NCBI RefSeq assembly: GCF_032854445.1
Contig: NC_088300.1
Span: 13,301,191 to 13,365,190, forward strand
Direction: 5' to 3'
DNA length: 64,000 bases
Source of the DNA: Liolophura sinensis
Lineage: Eukaryota; Mollusca; Polyplacophora; Chitonida; Chitonidae
Translations under genes and position numbers: made by a program
Notes under the pieces: model-generated
Database searches by the model: none
What the model saw: the letters and a program-made list of their open reading frames with translations, nothing else
Told to the model about the DNA's origin: nothing
Part shown: positions 50,031 through 62,978 of the stretch, in pieces
Layout of the letters: each line of letters begins with the position of its first letter
Numbering within the stretch: the stretch's first letter is position 1

Positions 50031-52475
50031 TGCACCGAGTACAACACTCCAGTGTCTTGAACCTGGTACCATTGGAGAGTAAAACGTTCAGTCGAACACC
50101 AAATTGTAACAGTTCGTCATCTCTCACGAGGTATTAATAACAAAAACCATGTCCTGAGGCATTTACGCTTCATCTGTTCACGACACAGCCCCATTAGATC
50201 AGAACTGACAAGCACCAAACAAGACAAATGCACATTTGTATTTGTGAACTAAGCATGTTTTTACATTGTATTTATTTATCACCGCTTTGTTCTCCAATCC
50301 CATTCAGTGGGGGCGTCTTCTCTGTCGTTTGAGATCATGTTACACTTCCAGAAATCAATTATAAACAATAATTTTTGGTATCGCTAAAATACAGCTATTC
50401 CAGGTTAGTGTCTTTGTAGTTAAAACTATAAAACAAAGTATCACATAAAGAATCAGACATCTACTTCCGAAAAAACATCTCAGAAGAAAAGCAACAGGTC
50501 TAATTTATGATTAAAATGCCATATTATACGACATCTGTTGATACCTTATTGAATAAGTTAAATTACGATAGATATGCTTAACAATCTTGTAAAAATCAAA
50601 AATATTTAGAAATCATATATTGCTTGTCACCATATTATTTCGAGGACGATGGTGTCGATCAGCGTATGTCCACTGGGCAGATATCAGGATCTCGTTTCCT
50701 AGCTCCTACCGGTACTTTCGCGTATGACTAGTTCGGCAGCCAAGCCAACATGTTTCTCCAGCATGCGTGTAATATCAGTAATGTCTGCGTCCAGTGTCCT
50801 GTACAATGGACAGGGGCTTGAACTCGTTATATTTACCTTGTAATGATCATACGTATTTCTTATTAATAATGCTCCCTTGTCCTGGTGAAATATAATGAGA
50901 ATCTCACGTATTTCTTTACAGACGAAGTTTCGTTTTACAAAGCCACTTTGTGCTTTGTTCATATAAACTACAACAGCGACATAGATTCTTGTGTTTGTGT
51001 GGCTAAGATAACCTGGTGCAGACCTTGGTTTTTGGAACAGGATTCACTTTTCTTTGGCGTTCTTTGCAAACAGATCTGTTACTGTAGGGTAAATGTAGAT
51101 TTAAATAAAGTGATGGTTTTCATCTCTGTGCAGCTGTCATAGAAAGAAAGACAGGAGTCACATAAAAGGTGAAACTTAATAGTACAATTCAGTTGCTGTC
51201 GCTCGAATCGTTGACCAAGAGATGATAACGTTGCAATCCCACAACGCGGTCGCAAGGATTTCCTTTCAAAGTTTCTACTTGCCGGAGTAAAGACACTTGT
51301 CAAGAAACACGAACAATTGGGCAAACCCCAGGAGATAGAGCTGGGAAATTCTCGATTCTGATCAATATCAAGAGCTCCCAACATCTTACCGCATTGTGCT
51401 TTGGTCTGAAAAAAGCGCTTACAAATTCAATCCCTAATCCCGCTGCCGACAAAATGTCGCGACAACAATTAATAGAACGACGCCATAATTTCTCACCAAC
51501 ATACCTCAAGTTTCAGGAGTGTAACTTTGAGTATGTCGAAAAAAATGAAGAGATTCTTGTTTATAGACATCAACGTGCACTCGGCATTGTTGCGAAATGT
51601 CGTCGTAAGTGACAGACATTCAAAGCAATCAATGATTAAAACTATGCTACCATTCCATCCTCGGGCAAGTGGAATACCTGATGCTATTTACGTCATGGAT
51701 GTTGTGGAATTGTGCATTGGCAGTTTTGTGTAACGTCAGAGGACAAGGATCTCCATTTGTTCCCGTGTCAGGTGTTCATGCAACTCCTTGCTGGTAATTG
51801 TTAAGAGCCCGATAAAAATACAAGGTAGATCAATGTTGTACTGAGTCCATTTGAATGTTTTTTTTAAATTGGACTGATTATCTTGGGTCATAAACTAAAG
51901 CCAGCAGGAGTTCATAATCTTGGCCCACTAGCCTATTTCACAAAGCATGTGGCTCACTCTGCTTGTGGACAAGATTATCAGTCCAAGATGTCCAAATCAA
52001 GGGATTACAAATTCTAAAAGGGTAATGGAAATGAAGGGTAATGGAAAAGGTCTGCTTCACATCCGTTGTCGGAGGAAAAAGTCTTCAAGAGAAGACTTCA
52101 CCATTCTTTGACTGATTAGTCTCCTTGTCCATGTTTACCCATCACCAACTTCCAGTGGCGTCTTGCCGAGTTTGATAAACAAAAAAGCCAGTCCCTAGTC
52201 TTCTGAAAGAATTATTACGTGACATTCACTCCGGGGCAAAATTTTGTTAACGAAGATAAATGCCCCCTTGTGGGGAAGACTGTCACTGCAGAGCCGTTTT
52301 TGCGACGAAAATCCGGTCAAAGGTTTCTTGTTTTGCATGGGATTTGAAGTACGAGAGATGTTTTATTTAGGTTGATGTTTACACTAAATCAAAGAAGGTA
52401 AACACGAACCGATTATCGGTCGATTATACACGATTTCCTGGGAGGAACCCCAGTCACACCTTTTTACACACGTTT

Positions 52476-52958
52476 TCAGAAACACCACTAACACCCATTT
52501 TAGGAACAGCACTAACACCCATTTTAGGAACACCACTCACACCCATTTCAGGTACACTACTCACACTCATTTCAGGAACACCACACACCCATTTCAGGCA
52601 CACCACTCTCTCCCATTTCAGGAACACAACTAAGACCCATTTTAGGAACATCACTCACATTCGTTATAGGAATACCACCCCCACTCATTTCAGGAACGCC
52701 ACTAACACCTATTTTGGGCACACCACTCACACCCATTTCAGGAACACTACTCTCTCCCATTTTAGGAACACCACTCACACCAATTTCAGGTACACCACTC
52801 CCACTCATTTTAGGAACGCCACTCACACTCATTTCAGGAACACCACTCACACCCATTTCAGGTACACTGTTTACGCCTTTTTGAGGTACACCACTCACAC
52901 CCATTCCAGTAACACCGTTCACACTCATTTCAGGAACACCACTCACACTCATTACTAC
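52476..52958 (-). repeat. 24-bp minisatellite, about 20 copies, open on the minus strand
   Basis: The + strand unit is ggaacaccactcacacccat plus ttca, with tcattt/ccattt variants. Because 24 is a multiple of three, the minus strand translates as an octapeptide series (GVSGVPEM and variants with K, S, N) over many units. One unit at 52575-52596 is 22 bp, a 2-base deletion that shifts the frame, and the last units continue in another frame. The flanks carry no protein-like sequence. I call it non-coding satellite inside an intron of the + strand gene. A secreted repeat protein is a remote alternative. Confidence 0.9.
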
Positions 52959-54949
52959 GAGAACCGTATGTAAGCGACCGTGCCTCGGCTGATGTCTTAT
53001 TTTTGGCAATCACATTGCACATAGACGGTTGTTTCCTGGTTTGAGAATGTGGGCCCGATATTTGAATTACATATATATATATGTTGAATATTGTGTTCGT
53101 TTCCTTTAAACCTGTACACATGTAGCGCAAAACCGTTGATGATCAATTATTGATTGTCCTCTCTTTAAGATTCTCATGGATGATTATTAACCATGTCCAT
53201 TAACAGGTGCGAAAGCCTTAATAATTGAGCAGTCAGTATCACAGTATCAAGATAGCTCCACAGTATCGACCAGTACCAGTACACACCTACACAGGTGACC
53301 AATCAAATAGGAAGCCTTCACCCTGGGTAATACTGGGTCAAGTGGCAGGATATATACAACATACATACATTCATGGACATTCTCGAGATGTCAGAAGCAT
53401 TTATCTTTTAGACAGGACGTTTTTAGTTTATGTTCTTATAGATGAACTCAGATATGATCTGGGATGAGATTCGAAAGAACATGATAAATTGGCTATGGAT
53501 TATGACATTTGAAAAGAATGGGGATTTCAAGCAGAAACCTTGCAAGTAGAACAAATTGCAATGATGTATGCGTGGGCTAAAAGAAATCAAGATCTATACC
53601 TTGAAATCCTGTCCCACAACTTTCTTTTGAAAGCCAATCTGGCCATGGTTTGTAATATAACATTTTGCCAATGTGAACACCACAGCAGTTTTCAGGTAAT
53701 GTGATAGGCGGAGGTGTACATGTATATCTTCCACTTACAAGTACACAACATATGCCCATGTTAAGAATCGTAACCAGTGGAGGCCATATCTATAATTTCC
53801 CTCGCCTGTATGTGTACAATCTCTTTTTTTATATTCCATATATACATGTATTTTACTATGTACAATGCGTACACAATGCATACAGAAATAATCTAAAGTC
53901 ATTTTACAGTTTAATTATATAGATTTTGCCTCCTCTATCCATCACTATGTACTGTAAATGTATGTCTGCACATTTTATAGATGTATCACACTGGTGAATA
54001 TATCGTACAGTCGTATCAATTTTAAAACATCCCACCTGAGCCCAGAACCTTGAACAAGCCTCCAATAAAATACAATAAAAAGTGTATGACAGGCCATAAA
54101 CAGTAATCACAAGATAGTTTTATAAAGATAATTTACCAATAACACAACAATGTATTTGTTAGTTTGCCATTAAAAGATCTCTGCTTGACTCTGCTTAACT
54201 TCTCAATGGCCGTTTTATTCTTACTATGTAATGTCGATGTATGTGTATTATGAAAATACTTTGATCTTTATCACTGTACCGTGAATACCTTTGTTTGATA
54301 ATGTTTAAGGAGGTTTGCTGTCCCCTTCAGTATGTTGTTTGGCTTTCCTGTAAATTTGGTTTACCCACTTCCACGGGCTGATTCCATCCAGTTACACTGA
54401 CAGACAAATCGTAAACTGAACCGGTACTTCATGCCTAATTTATTTTGAAAAGCCAGTTGAAATTCACAATAGTCAACGTAACAACACTACTGGTGCGCCG
54501 CGTTCATTTAATATCGTGGTATCTTGTTCCGTTGTTGTTGGTTTACTGGTGCCATAGAGGTACGTGTAGACTGATAGTGAGGTGTCCTTATTAAGTAGTT
54601 ACAGCGACTCATTTCCTTTTATCAACAAAATAAAGCGAACAACTCTGTAAGATTCATCCATGTTTCCCGAGCTATAGCATTAGTTAACTGAACTGTTCCC
54701 TTTTTTATGAATTGTGTCATTGCCTTAAATGTTTGTGTATAAAACAGTTTTAATGTATTATTGAACACATCATAGTACCTGATGTAACAATTACCTTTTG
54801 ATAGGCTTGTGCTGTCGTGGGATCCATCATAAACGTTATTAGGCTAGTTAGTAGGCTAGACCAGTAAATAAGTTTTATGATCTATGCAAATTTGTTTGAA
54901 ACTGTCAGAACATTGTCATTTTTCTGACCGTTTTGTTGAATTTTCACAG

Positions 54950-55089
54950 CGAGTGCAGGCAAACCAAGACCCCGGATGGACCGAAGAGCTACACTTTCTT
55001 CTCTGGTCGTAAGCAGTTTACAGGCCCTGGATCAAACAGTCAATCCGGTGGCACCTTCTAGCTACTTGAAAAAGAAAGTGAAAGTGGCG
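54950..55089 (+). CDS. Exon: basic linker with RRAT motif
   Basis: This 140-nt exon has acceptor ttttgttgaattttcacag and is phase 1 in, phase 0 out. It joins the previous exon through a split Thr codon and encodes residues 317-362: SAGKPRPRMDRRATLSSLVV, then SSLQALDQTVNPVAPSSY and the basic LKKKVKVA. The donor is chosen at gcg|gtgggt because only a phase-0 end joins the next exon's open frame. The alternative gtgg|gtaact at 55093 leaves phase 1 and breaks the frame, so that site would matter only if a microexon lies in the intron. RRAT (327-330) is another R-R-x-T motif. A SINE lies about 90 bases downstream. Confidence 0.72.
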
Positions 55090-57497
55090 GTGGGTAACTC
55101 TTTTTGGCGTTTATCGGAACTGACATTGTCAATGCGTAACACACAGAACACTGTGTATCGTAAAATTAAATAATAAATGGGGCCTCCGAGCCGAGGAGGT
55201 TAGCACTCCAGCACAGCGCAACGACCCAGGAGCTTCGCACCGATGCGGTCGCAGTGAGTTCAAGTCCAGCTTATGCTGGCTTCCTGTCGGAACGTACGTG
55301 GGAAGGTCTTTGAGCAACCTGCGGATGGTCGTAAGTTTCCTCGGGGCTCTGCTTAGTTTCCTCCACCCTAATGCTTACTTCCGTCGAAGAAATGGAATAC
55401 TCTTGAGTACGGCGTAAAACATCAATCAAACAAATAAATAAATAGTGTACGCTAATGCTAATGTCAAAATATTTCCAGTAAGTATAACACAGATGCTGAA
55501 TAATGCAGTAAACAGGTTTTTAGATTTTTCACACGTTACGCGCCATTTTATTGTCTAAATAGCCTCACAAAGGACCATAATCTTTCTAATTGTGTTCCAA
55601 GGTATCACTGGTCAAATAATAGTAGTGGCATTATGGAATATTACCTGACTGACAGAATCTCGTCGGTCGAAGGTGCACTTTATTACTGAAGTATGATTCT
55701 CGTAATTTTTTTTTAGAGTTTTGCCATTCGCACATACAGCATCGATGTCCTAATGGAATTTATCTGTCAGACTACAGCTATAACTGATTTAAGTCTGTTA
55801 GCCATTTTGTGGATTAATAGCCCCTAACGCTAATCACCATCGGGATAACTTGTAATTTTAGTTTGAAAAGTGAAGTACGATTTTATGAAATGATGGCATC
55901 AATGTCACGTTGCATTATTCAGACACTGCATCTTAATTTGCACAGTCCAAGCTTGACGTGTTCCACGTTAAAAGAAACTAAATAATATTAAACTTCTATT
56001 ACACGGAAAAAACCGGACGACAAAATCATGAAATCATAAAAATGGAGTGCCTGGTTAAATTACCTTTATTTAGATTCAGGACATTCTGGTGGCAAGCTCT
56101 TCTGTTTGAACACGGTAGTAGACACCTGCAATGAAAGTGTGTCAAACACCTGGGGAAAATATCAACCATGTCCAGACAGCACCCAATATTTTAAGTCAAC
56201 TTACACTTATATGGAGGCTTTTCTTGTTCAAGCACATATAAATGGTTACACGTTTAAGCCTCTGACTTTAATCAATGAACCAATTTTCGCTCAAAAAAAG
56301 ATTTCAAGACGAATTTCAATTTTGTTAAACCGCCATGTGATGTAATCAGAAAAAACACACAAGGCTTGCACTGATGGAATGTGTTAAGGAAAGCAAGCCA
56401 CGTGCTGTTAACCGTTTTCTCCAGGGACATGACAAGGTGGAGAAAGAGCTTATACCATCCTTATTACAGTTCCCCCACGGCGCCTCTTACAGCTCAGAAC
56501 GGCGGGCTGAGGAATCATTAATCAGACAACAATTTTTCCCAACCGCGGTTAAGAATCACTCCATTTGGCATTTTCTGATAAAAGAAACAGGTCGGTTAGA
56601 CGGAAATGAGGTAACGGATTAACTGCATGACCATGACTTGTTGACAATTGTCTGGAAAGGTTATTGCCTTAGGGTGCTGAAGCATATTGTTTGGCTATAA
56701 TAAGCACACAGTAACACTGTTAATGCTCATTAACAAACCATGATGTATTGTAATGGAACAAAATGCTACACATGACCAGGTAGTGATATTTGTTTTAGAT
56801 CATAAACTGTATTGCTACTGGGCTGTGATTTTCTTTTGCTGTACGAAGAGAGATTCTCAGATTATGTTACAACGATCGTGAGCACCCAACACGCCTTTCT
56901 GAAAACCACCCCCTTGATGACTGTTGCGAAGGCTCTTTGCGTTATAATTGCAGCTGTATGAATTTACTCCTGGTACTTTGCTATAATCAACATGTTATAT
57001 GTGCTTTGGAAAAACTGAAACAAATGTCCCTGTGAACGTTCAAGTAAGTTGTATTATAACGGTTAACGGTATGTCTCGGGATACTGTCGCTTTTTGTCCA
57101 CGGCGCTATCCATGATTCCAATAACACTCGTTTTGAGGTTAAGCTCACATTGAGTAAATCTCACTTTTCCCCGCTACCCAAAAGTTCAGCGGTAAGCGTC
57201 GACAAATCGAAATGACAAATGAATTAAACGCAATTCCATCTGGACAATAAGCTGGGGGATTTCAAATGTCTAGACAATTTCATTTATTCTGTGCGTAAAT
57301 CCGCAGAATTGGTTCACAGGCAATGAGGTTAGGTGACAAAGTATTATTACCCCGATTTTCGAGTGTTCAACAATTGTAGTGTTAAGGCCTTTCGTGTCGG
57401 GAAAGGCTTTATTTCCAGCAGAATAGCTCCATTCAAACAACACACCTAGGCTTGACTTATCGCCAAAGGCTTTATTGGTCTTCTTCTATTCTTGCAG
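55090..57497 (+). other. Intron of about 2.4 kb
   Basis: From gtgggt at 55090 to ttgcag at 57497. It contains one SINE close to the donor. The open frames at 56106-56345 and 56374-56622 lack domains or convincing splice sites. Nothing else is identified. Confidence 0.7.
55178..55443 (+). mobile_element. SINE family A, full length, moderately diverged
   Basis: The head ggggcctccgagccgaggag and gttagcactccagcacagcg is followed by the B-box-like gtgagttcaagtccagc, the body (gtgggaaggtctttgagcaa, cctgcggatggtcgtaag), then tcttgagtacggcgtaaaac, atcaatcaaacaaataaata. The start of the head differs from the cagttggttagcgcgc type of the other copies. Confidence 0.92.
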
Positions 57498-57668
57498 AGG
57501 CGCGGAAGCATAGGCCTCCCGTTTGACACTCCGCTCCTCATGCATGATTTAAACCTGGAAGAGATGAGGATGCCGAGAACAATGTCCCCTGTCCAGCCAG
57601 TCGGCACATTAGAGATCCATCTACAGTTCAACGAAGCGAAAACTTCAATCAGCGTCACAGTTATCAAG
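57498..57668 (+). CDS. Exon: linker and first strands of the C2 domain
   Basis: This 171-nt exon has acceptor cttctattcttgcag, donor atcaag|gtaaag, and is phase 0 on both sides. It encodes residues 363-419, beginning RRGSIGLPFD (a further RRGS site), then a linker (TPLLMHDLNLEEMRMPRTMS), and from residue 398 the start of a C2 domain: GTLEIHLQFNEAKTSISVTV. The G-x-L-x-h-x-L-x-a-x4-x-L-x-V-x-V-x-x-A pattern is the classic opening of synaptotagmin C2 domains (strands 1-2), completed by ANNL at the start of the next exon. Reverse-strand frames over this interval are shadows. Confidence 0.86.
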
Positions 57669-60626
57669 GTAAAGTACCCAGTGTAGCATTCCATTCGGCT
57701 CCACCAAAATTGAGATATGTCACCAAAGGCGGTGCTGCACTTAAAAAAGAAGGTTCCATTTTCAAGCACATTACGGTAGTAAACATTTCTTCACATACAA
57801 GATACTGCGTTCTTTTATGTTATGAAAATGAAAGTCGTCCACTTAAATTCGACATAAATATAAAAATAAATCTGCAAAGCTTTTCTCTTTCAGATTAGTA
57901 TGTACAGCAAGGGAAGCAAAAATACAATGATCGCTGTTTGACACTCGTAAACAAACACAGACTGCATGTCCGCATGCCGAAAAAGGATTAACATATTGCC
58001 CATTGCGATCAGATTTTATTTCGTGAATGAATTCTAAAATTTCAATGACATTTTTTCAGATTGTATGACGTCGTAGTAGGCAATGGCATAAAACTGATTG
58101 AAAATTTACCACCTATAGCATGAATCAATTTGTCAGTGCTAAAAGGTAATGTACCTTCATTTAAATACATCTTGTACCTGACTATTCAAAAGTCCAATTA
58201 TCTAATTAAACTATATCTCCTTGAAAAAAGAATTACTCTCTGTATCTATGCCAGGACAGGTTTCTTTGATTTCGTCACAAGTATTCAATCAAATACCGCC
58301 ATATCATGTCTCCCTGGAGCAACCGAAGTCTTGATGAGCAAAGAGATACCTTCGTCCTTTGTGCACTATTTCTGCTTTATTGTACACGCTTCTCTCGTAA
58401 ATTACACATTACGTACCGGTGGATGTATAAATCTGTGGTCAGAGAATTCCATTTTGTAATCCTCTATCGTCATTAAATGATGCGGAGTCAGTTACCAGAA
58501 GATTGCCGATACTAATAACTGAGGGTTCAAAGAATTATCAAAGGCAAATGATAATCAAATCCACCTTTACGGTTGTTGTTAAAGAAAGCTCTTCTCATTC
58601 CCATGAGTCAGCAAATCGTAAGTTGGAGATAGCTGCATAACACGCATAGGATGTATTTCCCCCATTGTATCCGCATCACGGTTTCCTGGATACGAACCAG
58701 CCTGTTATGTCTAGTGGATTATTCACTTTAACATTTAGTGCGGCAGAAGTAAATGTATTTGCCATAATAGTCTAGTAATGGAAAGCCAAAGGAAATCAAC
58801 GGTCTTAATGACTCCAGACAATAGAGTCTTGAATTACCCATAGCCTCGACACGGTTTTCGAGTATTGCTACATGTGTACAAACTAGGTCCCATGCAAAAA
58901 CAGTGGTACATAACAGGTTAGATTGTGTTGCTTACTTTTGGGTTTAATGAAGCTTTCAAAATATTTTTTGCTAATGTATGGGATTGTGTTGAAAACGGAT
59001 TTATTTTTGTCGCTAGTTTGGCCTAATACACATATCCTTATCCGAGTGTTCATGAATTGATCCTAGAAAAATAAAACGACGTGTCATATTATTTGTAAAT
59101 GTCGGCAATTAACTATTATAAAAATGTTTGGTTAATTCATTTTCAGACGAACAACTGTTAATGACAGATGCAAGTTTGCTATAGCTTTTCTGAGAAATTT
59201 GGTTAATGTATAGTTTTAAATTTATGCTAATTGGTAGAGTTATACTAAATGTATGAAAGAATCACTGAATGAAAGACGTTCGCCATCATTCCCTTTTCAT
59301 TCTCGCCTTTCGTTTTGTGCTATTCAGAGATTCCAGAGAGTGTCTCAGATATCTTTTTGCTAATATCTTGCCCTGATGGCATGTGTTAATAAACCCGTAC
59401 GTTCTACTGCAGTGTTACATATGTATACATGTTTGACATGTTTAGAGTTTTACTGACAGAGTTAGCTGAAGAAATGTCACAGGTGATGCCCAAAACCACA
59501 GAGGTTACATGCTGATATCAAGTTGATGCTCTACATATCGGGTTTTCTCTGTCAATAAAACACACCAGCAAATACAAACACAAAATATATGCGGCATTAA
59601 ACATCAATAACATTAATCAAATATTCCACCGAATACATTGCTTCTATTTGGGAATGATAGGTATTCAATATATGCAACAGAACATGCAAACACTTGTCAT
59701 GCGTCGTCTATGCATGCATTAAAGCGTTAAGAAGATAATCATAACTTGTACATCATTTGTAATAGCATGAGGGTTACAGAACAGCTAATGAATCTCTCAC
59801 ACCAGAATAGGGAGGTAATCATTCATGTGAAATAAGCCCTTTTCACCTATTGGCGATAGGATCTTGGCTAATATGACAGTTTGTTGGATTTAATGTTACA
59901 CTGTAATTGTTATCACTGTCTGTTTTGGGACCAGAAGGAATCACCCTTCGCTACTTGCGCAATGAATAATTCATCAAGTCTCGACAGTATGCTCTCGTAG
60001 ATGAGTACTATTCCCTGACTACTTTCATTCAGCCGTGTTCGTAATAGTGAGGTGTCGTGGGGTGTAGCTCATACCTTCCACCAATGTCCTCAGGCGTACA
60101 ATGTTTACACCTTGCGGTTCCAAGGTTTTTTATACATGAAACAAATATTTATATTATTGTTCCTCAAGACCCGTAGGTTTTACTAGCTGAGGGAGCGCAT
60201 GTAGATTTTCTGTGTACCCATAGCTTTAAAGTCGACCAATGTTTTGACTGTTTGCTTAACATCGATTTTTAACATTATTACACTCGCATAAAGATGTTGT
60301 ATCCTTTTAGTAGAATGGTCGTAATGGCGTAATATATTGTGCTGCCTCACTAGTGACCACATTTGACTCCTTGTCAGCACCTTTTCATGGCTATCCCTAA
60401 TGATAAAGACCTGGAGTCCATCTTCAGCTCTTAGTGCCTGTAAGGCTACCTTGGCCCACCGCTCAAGCCACGATCTTGTCCTTATGTAACAGTATTGTGT
60501 AGATTTCGGAAAAATATTCAACAAATAAATTGATCAAAACGTTTGGCCAATACATGCTCATTTTATTAAGTAGATATCAGTTGTCTGTAACCTACATGTA
60601 TATAGTGTAACCAACATTTCTCACAG
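57669..60626 (+). other. Intron of about 3.0 kb within the C2 domain
   Basis: From gtaaag at 57669 to ctcacag at 60626. No repeat family member is recognised. The 113-codon minus-strand frame at 60183-60524 has a protein-like composition but no domain I know and no support. Otherwise nothing identified. Confidence 0.72.
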
Positions 60627-60746
60627 GCAAATAACTTGTCGGCAGTTGGCGCCCCACCCGAGGAGTTGTTCAATCCTTACGTCAAGGTGTTTCTCATTCC
60701 TGGGCGCTCCAGTAAATTCAAGACAAAAATTGTCAATAAAACACAG
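60627..60746 (+). CDS. Exon: C2 domain, loop 1 and strands 3-4
   Basis: This 120-nt exon has acceptor caacatttctcacag, donor acacag|gtaagt, and is phase 0 on both sides. It encodes residues 420-459: ANNLSAVGAPPEELFNPYVK followed by VFLIPGRSSKFKTKIVNKTQ. The block x-D-P-Y-V-K-V-x-L-L-P-x5-K-x-x-T-K-x-x-x-K-T is the hallmark of synaptotagmin-type C2 domains. Here the usual Asp before Pro-Tyr is Asn435, and the earlier loop-1 Asp position appears to be Gly within an enlarged, Pro-rich loop. This argues against calcium binding. The lysine-rich strand 4 (KFKTKIVNK), which binds acidic lipids or partners in the family, is kept. Confidence 0.9.
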
Positions 60747-61172
60747 GTAAGTAACAATAAATTTGTGCCGTGTTCGTATCACTTTTATTGTCAGTTAAAC
60801 TATCAAAGGACAGATGATGATTTTATAGTTTATTTATTAATCTGATTTGTGTTTATGTAGTCAAGGAGAGGCCTTACGCCTAACTAAGCCTGATATTCCG
60901 TCGTTGTCTATGAAAGAGAATCCATGTTATACACATATGCTAACTGCCAAAATTGTGGAAGGTCTTTTGCAGGTGCAATCAGCAACACTGAGGTATTAAA
61001 TATCTCCACGGGATAACATAGTAAATATTTATGTTGCGTGTATTTTTATGTTAAAATTTTTATGTTATAATTTCCTGACTCAGGCAATTCTATAATAATA
61101 CATGTACTGCCAGGGAAACAGGGAGAAAAGAAGTGGTTATGTATAACCTGGTTTTGTCTTATTTTCCAATAG
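60747..61172 (+). other. Intron of 426 bp within the C2 domain
   Basis: From gtaagt at 60747 to ccaatag at 61172; the shortest intron of the gene. It is AT-rich with no repeat. Confidence 0.85.
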
Positions 61173-61379
61173 AATCCAGTTTTTGAGGAAAATTTTAGAA
61201 TTACCGATCTTCCTTCGGGTGATTTCAATGACGAATCTGGCCTGGAATTTCAAGTGTACTCTCATGACAGCGTTACTCGGAAGCCGCTGCTTGGGGTGTG
61301 CTCCATGCGACTTGCGGAAATCGACCACCTAGAGGACGGATACGCCGAGTTAACATTGTTACCACAAACCTATCACAAG
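61173..61379 (+). CDS. Exon: C2 domain, strands 5-8
   Basis: This 207-nt exon has acceptor cttattttccaatag, donor cacaag|gtaaaa, and is phase 0 on both sides. It encodes residues 460-528. It opens with NPVFEENF, the N-P-x-F-x-E-x-F motif that follows strand 4 in C2 domains, and continues to LEFQVYSHDSVTRKPLLG, which corresponds to loop 3. Of the three loop-3 aspartates of calcium-binding synaptotagmins only Asp491 remains; the flanking positions are Ser489 and Pro497. The exon closes with GYAELTLLPQTYHK, near the expected end of the domain. Together with the two preceding exons it gives a C2 domain of about 130 residues, the family's normal size. It is predicted to be calcium-independent (inference). 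Confidence 0.9.
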
Positions 61380-61494
61380 GTAAAACTCACATCTCGCCTG
61401 GACTAATTGATGGATGAGCTTGCCGAATTAACTTTGAGTAATGACCCAGCGTCGTCTGCTGACTGGGGGTTTGTCCCTTTATCCTCGGTAAATT

Positions 61495-61630
<136 letters not shown>

Positions 61631-62978
61631 ATCGACTTCCTGATGAAGCTCGTGTCATATGAGAATTAAAGAACGTTGACAATTAGAAATATTTTAGAGA
61701 AGTGAAATGTTTTAGTGAAGCTCTGTCTATCCCCAAGTCCTCCAAATGATCGATTGTAATGTCACATGACATAGTTAGACGTGACCTCTTGTTTGGGTAC
61801 GAGGAAATGGACTACGTTATTTACGAGTATTTTGTTAAACTCGATTCAATTTTGCGCTCTCCTGTGAGTAATGAGAATGAAGAACCATCCTTTTGCAGAA
61901 ACGTTACACTCCCTCTTGGCGCCTGTTTGCTGTCAGCGCTTTTGTAGGTGACGTTGAAGAAGCTCACCCTATGATTAAGTTGTCACTTGAAAAGACATGT
62001 CTGTTAAGGATGCGAACCTTGCACACTTACAAAGAGCCATATCGGTGTGTGTCCTACGTCAGGCTCGTTCCCGGCTCACAGCTCTCTCCTAGCCCCAACC
62101 TTTCCCCCTCCCACCATCAAAAAATGGACAGGGCAAAGTAGAAAGACTAATCTAGGTTCGTTTGGGCCCAACGAAGTTTTTTTTGCGAGAACAAAGTTAT
62201 TTTAAATGATTTCCCCAATCCTAATCAATCACGTTATTTTTTCAGTAAATGTCTAGAGAGAACTGATACTCACCATATACTTGCCCTTGTGAGTACATGG
62301 TGCGCGCCTCTTAGCTGTGATATATTCAGTGAGAAAATGTTCTAAGCATGTACAAGTAAAGAACTATGTAAAATATTTGAATCTACAGATTTCTTTGACC
62401 AGCATGACCACTTGCGTATTTATTTATATTTATTGCTATATTTCTTTCTTTCTTTATATGATTAGTGCTGTTTAATGTCGTGCTCAAAAAGTTTTCATTT
62501 TTATGAGAACTGCCAGGTTTATGTGTATAAGAATCTGGAGTGCAGGAGTATTACTTTCATTTTTATTGTACACATTTCGCCAAACACCTGACAAACCACC
62601 TAATTTAAAGGCTCAGTTGGAGGAGCAAATACTAGATTAGAACACGCAACCTTATTAACTGGCTAAGTCGCAGCGAGCAAGTACACTTACTGACCTGCCT
62701 GGCTCCCTGAAAGCGCCTAACTTTGCGTTATCTTTGTTCTTATCCTTCAGACACATATATTTTATAGAAGGGACAATCATGAGGGAGCACAGATTTTGAA
62801 CAGGCGCGACTACCCTATATGTAATATCTGCTGACATTGATTCCATTGGTATGATGAATATGATCTCGATATCCACCACGGGACTGTGAAGGTCAAATAT
62901 GCCTCGTGTTATATGTGTGGAGTATGGCCTGGTTGTGAGGACAAGGCATGAGGCCGCTACAAGATATGAACTTAAAAT

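Larger units (their letters stand above)
48307..54949 (+). other. Intron of about 6.6 kb
   Basis: From gtaata at 48307 to ttcacag at 54949. It contains a (GA)n/G-rich tract, the 24-bp minisatellite and otherwise unremarkable AT-rich sequence. I found no SINE of family A or B in it. Confidence 0.72.
21450..61379 (+). other. Gene-level model: synaptotagmin-like transmembrane C2 protein (partial)
   Basis: Seven exons join in one open frame of 528 codons (1,583 nt plus one base from an upstream exon). Phases agree at every junction: 1,1,1,0,0,0 between exons, then 0 after the last. Residues here are counted from the first, partly encoded codon. Order: helix 5-28; Cys/basic juxtamembrane segment 27-51; Ser/Arg repeat linker about 112-240; acidic/aromatic and Arg-rich linker 248-397; C2 domain 398-528. 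A single N-terminal helix followed by a linker and a type-I-topology C2 domain is the synaptotagmin plan, which predicts a vesicle or plasma-membrane protein with a cytosolic C2 acting in membrane traffic. The roughly 370-residue linker is long for the family. No start codon is assigned and a second C2 domain is not seen. The subfamily (for example a Syt12/15/17-like or invertebrate-specific member) cannot be fixed from sequence alone. Confidence 0.8.

Noticed and set aside
60183-60524. 113-codon minus-strand frame with protein-like composition
   Set aside because: No domain recognised, no splice or promoter support, and it lies in an intron of the C2 gene. A decayed transposon piece is possible but not shown.
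61898-62141. Possible exon after ccatccttttgcag encoding KRYTPSWRLFAVSAFV
   Set aside because: The acceptor is good and the phase fits, but the sequence has no second-C2 character and no convincing donor before its stop.
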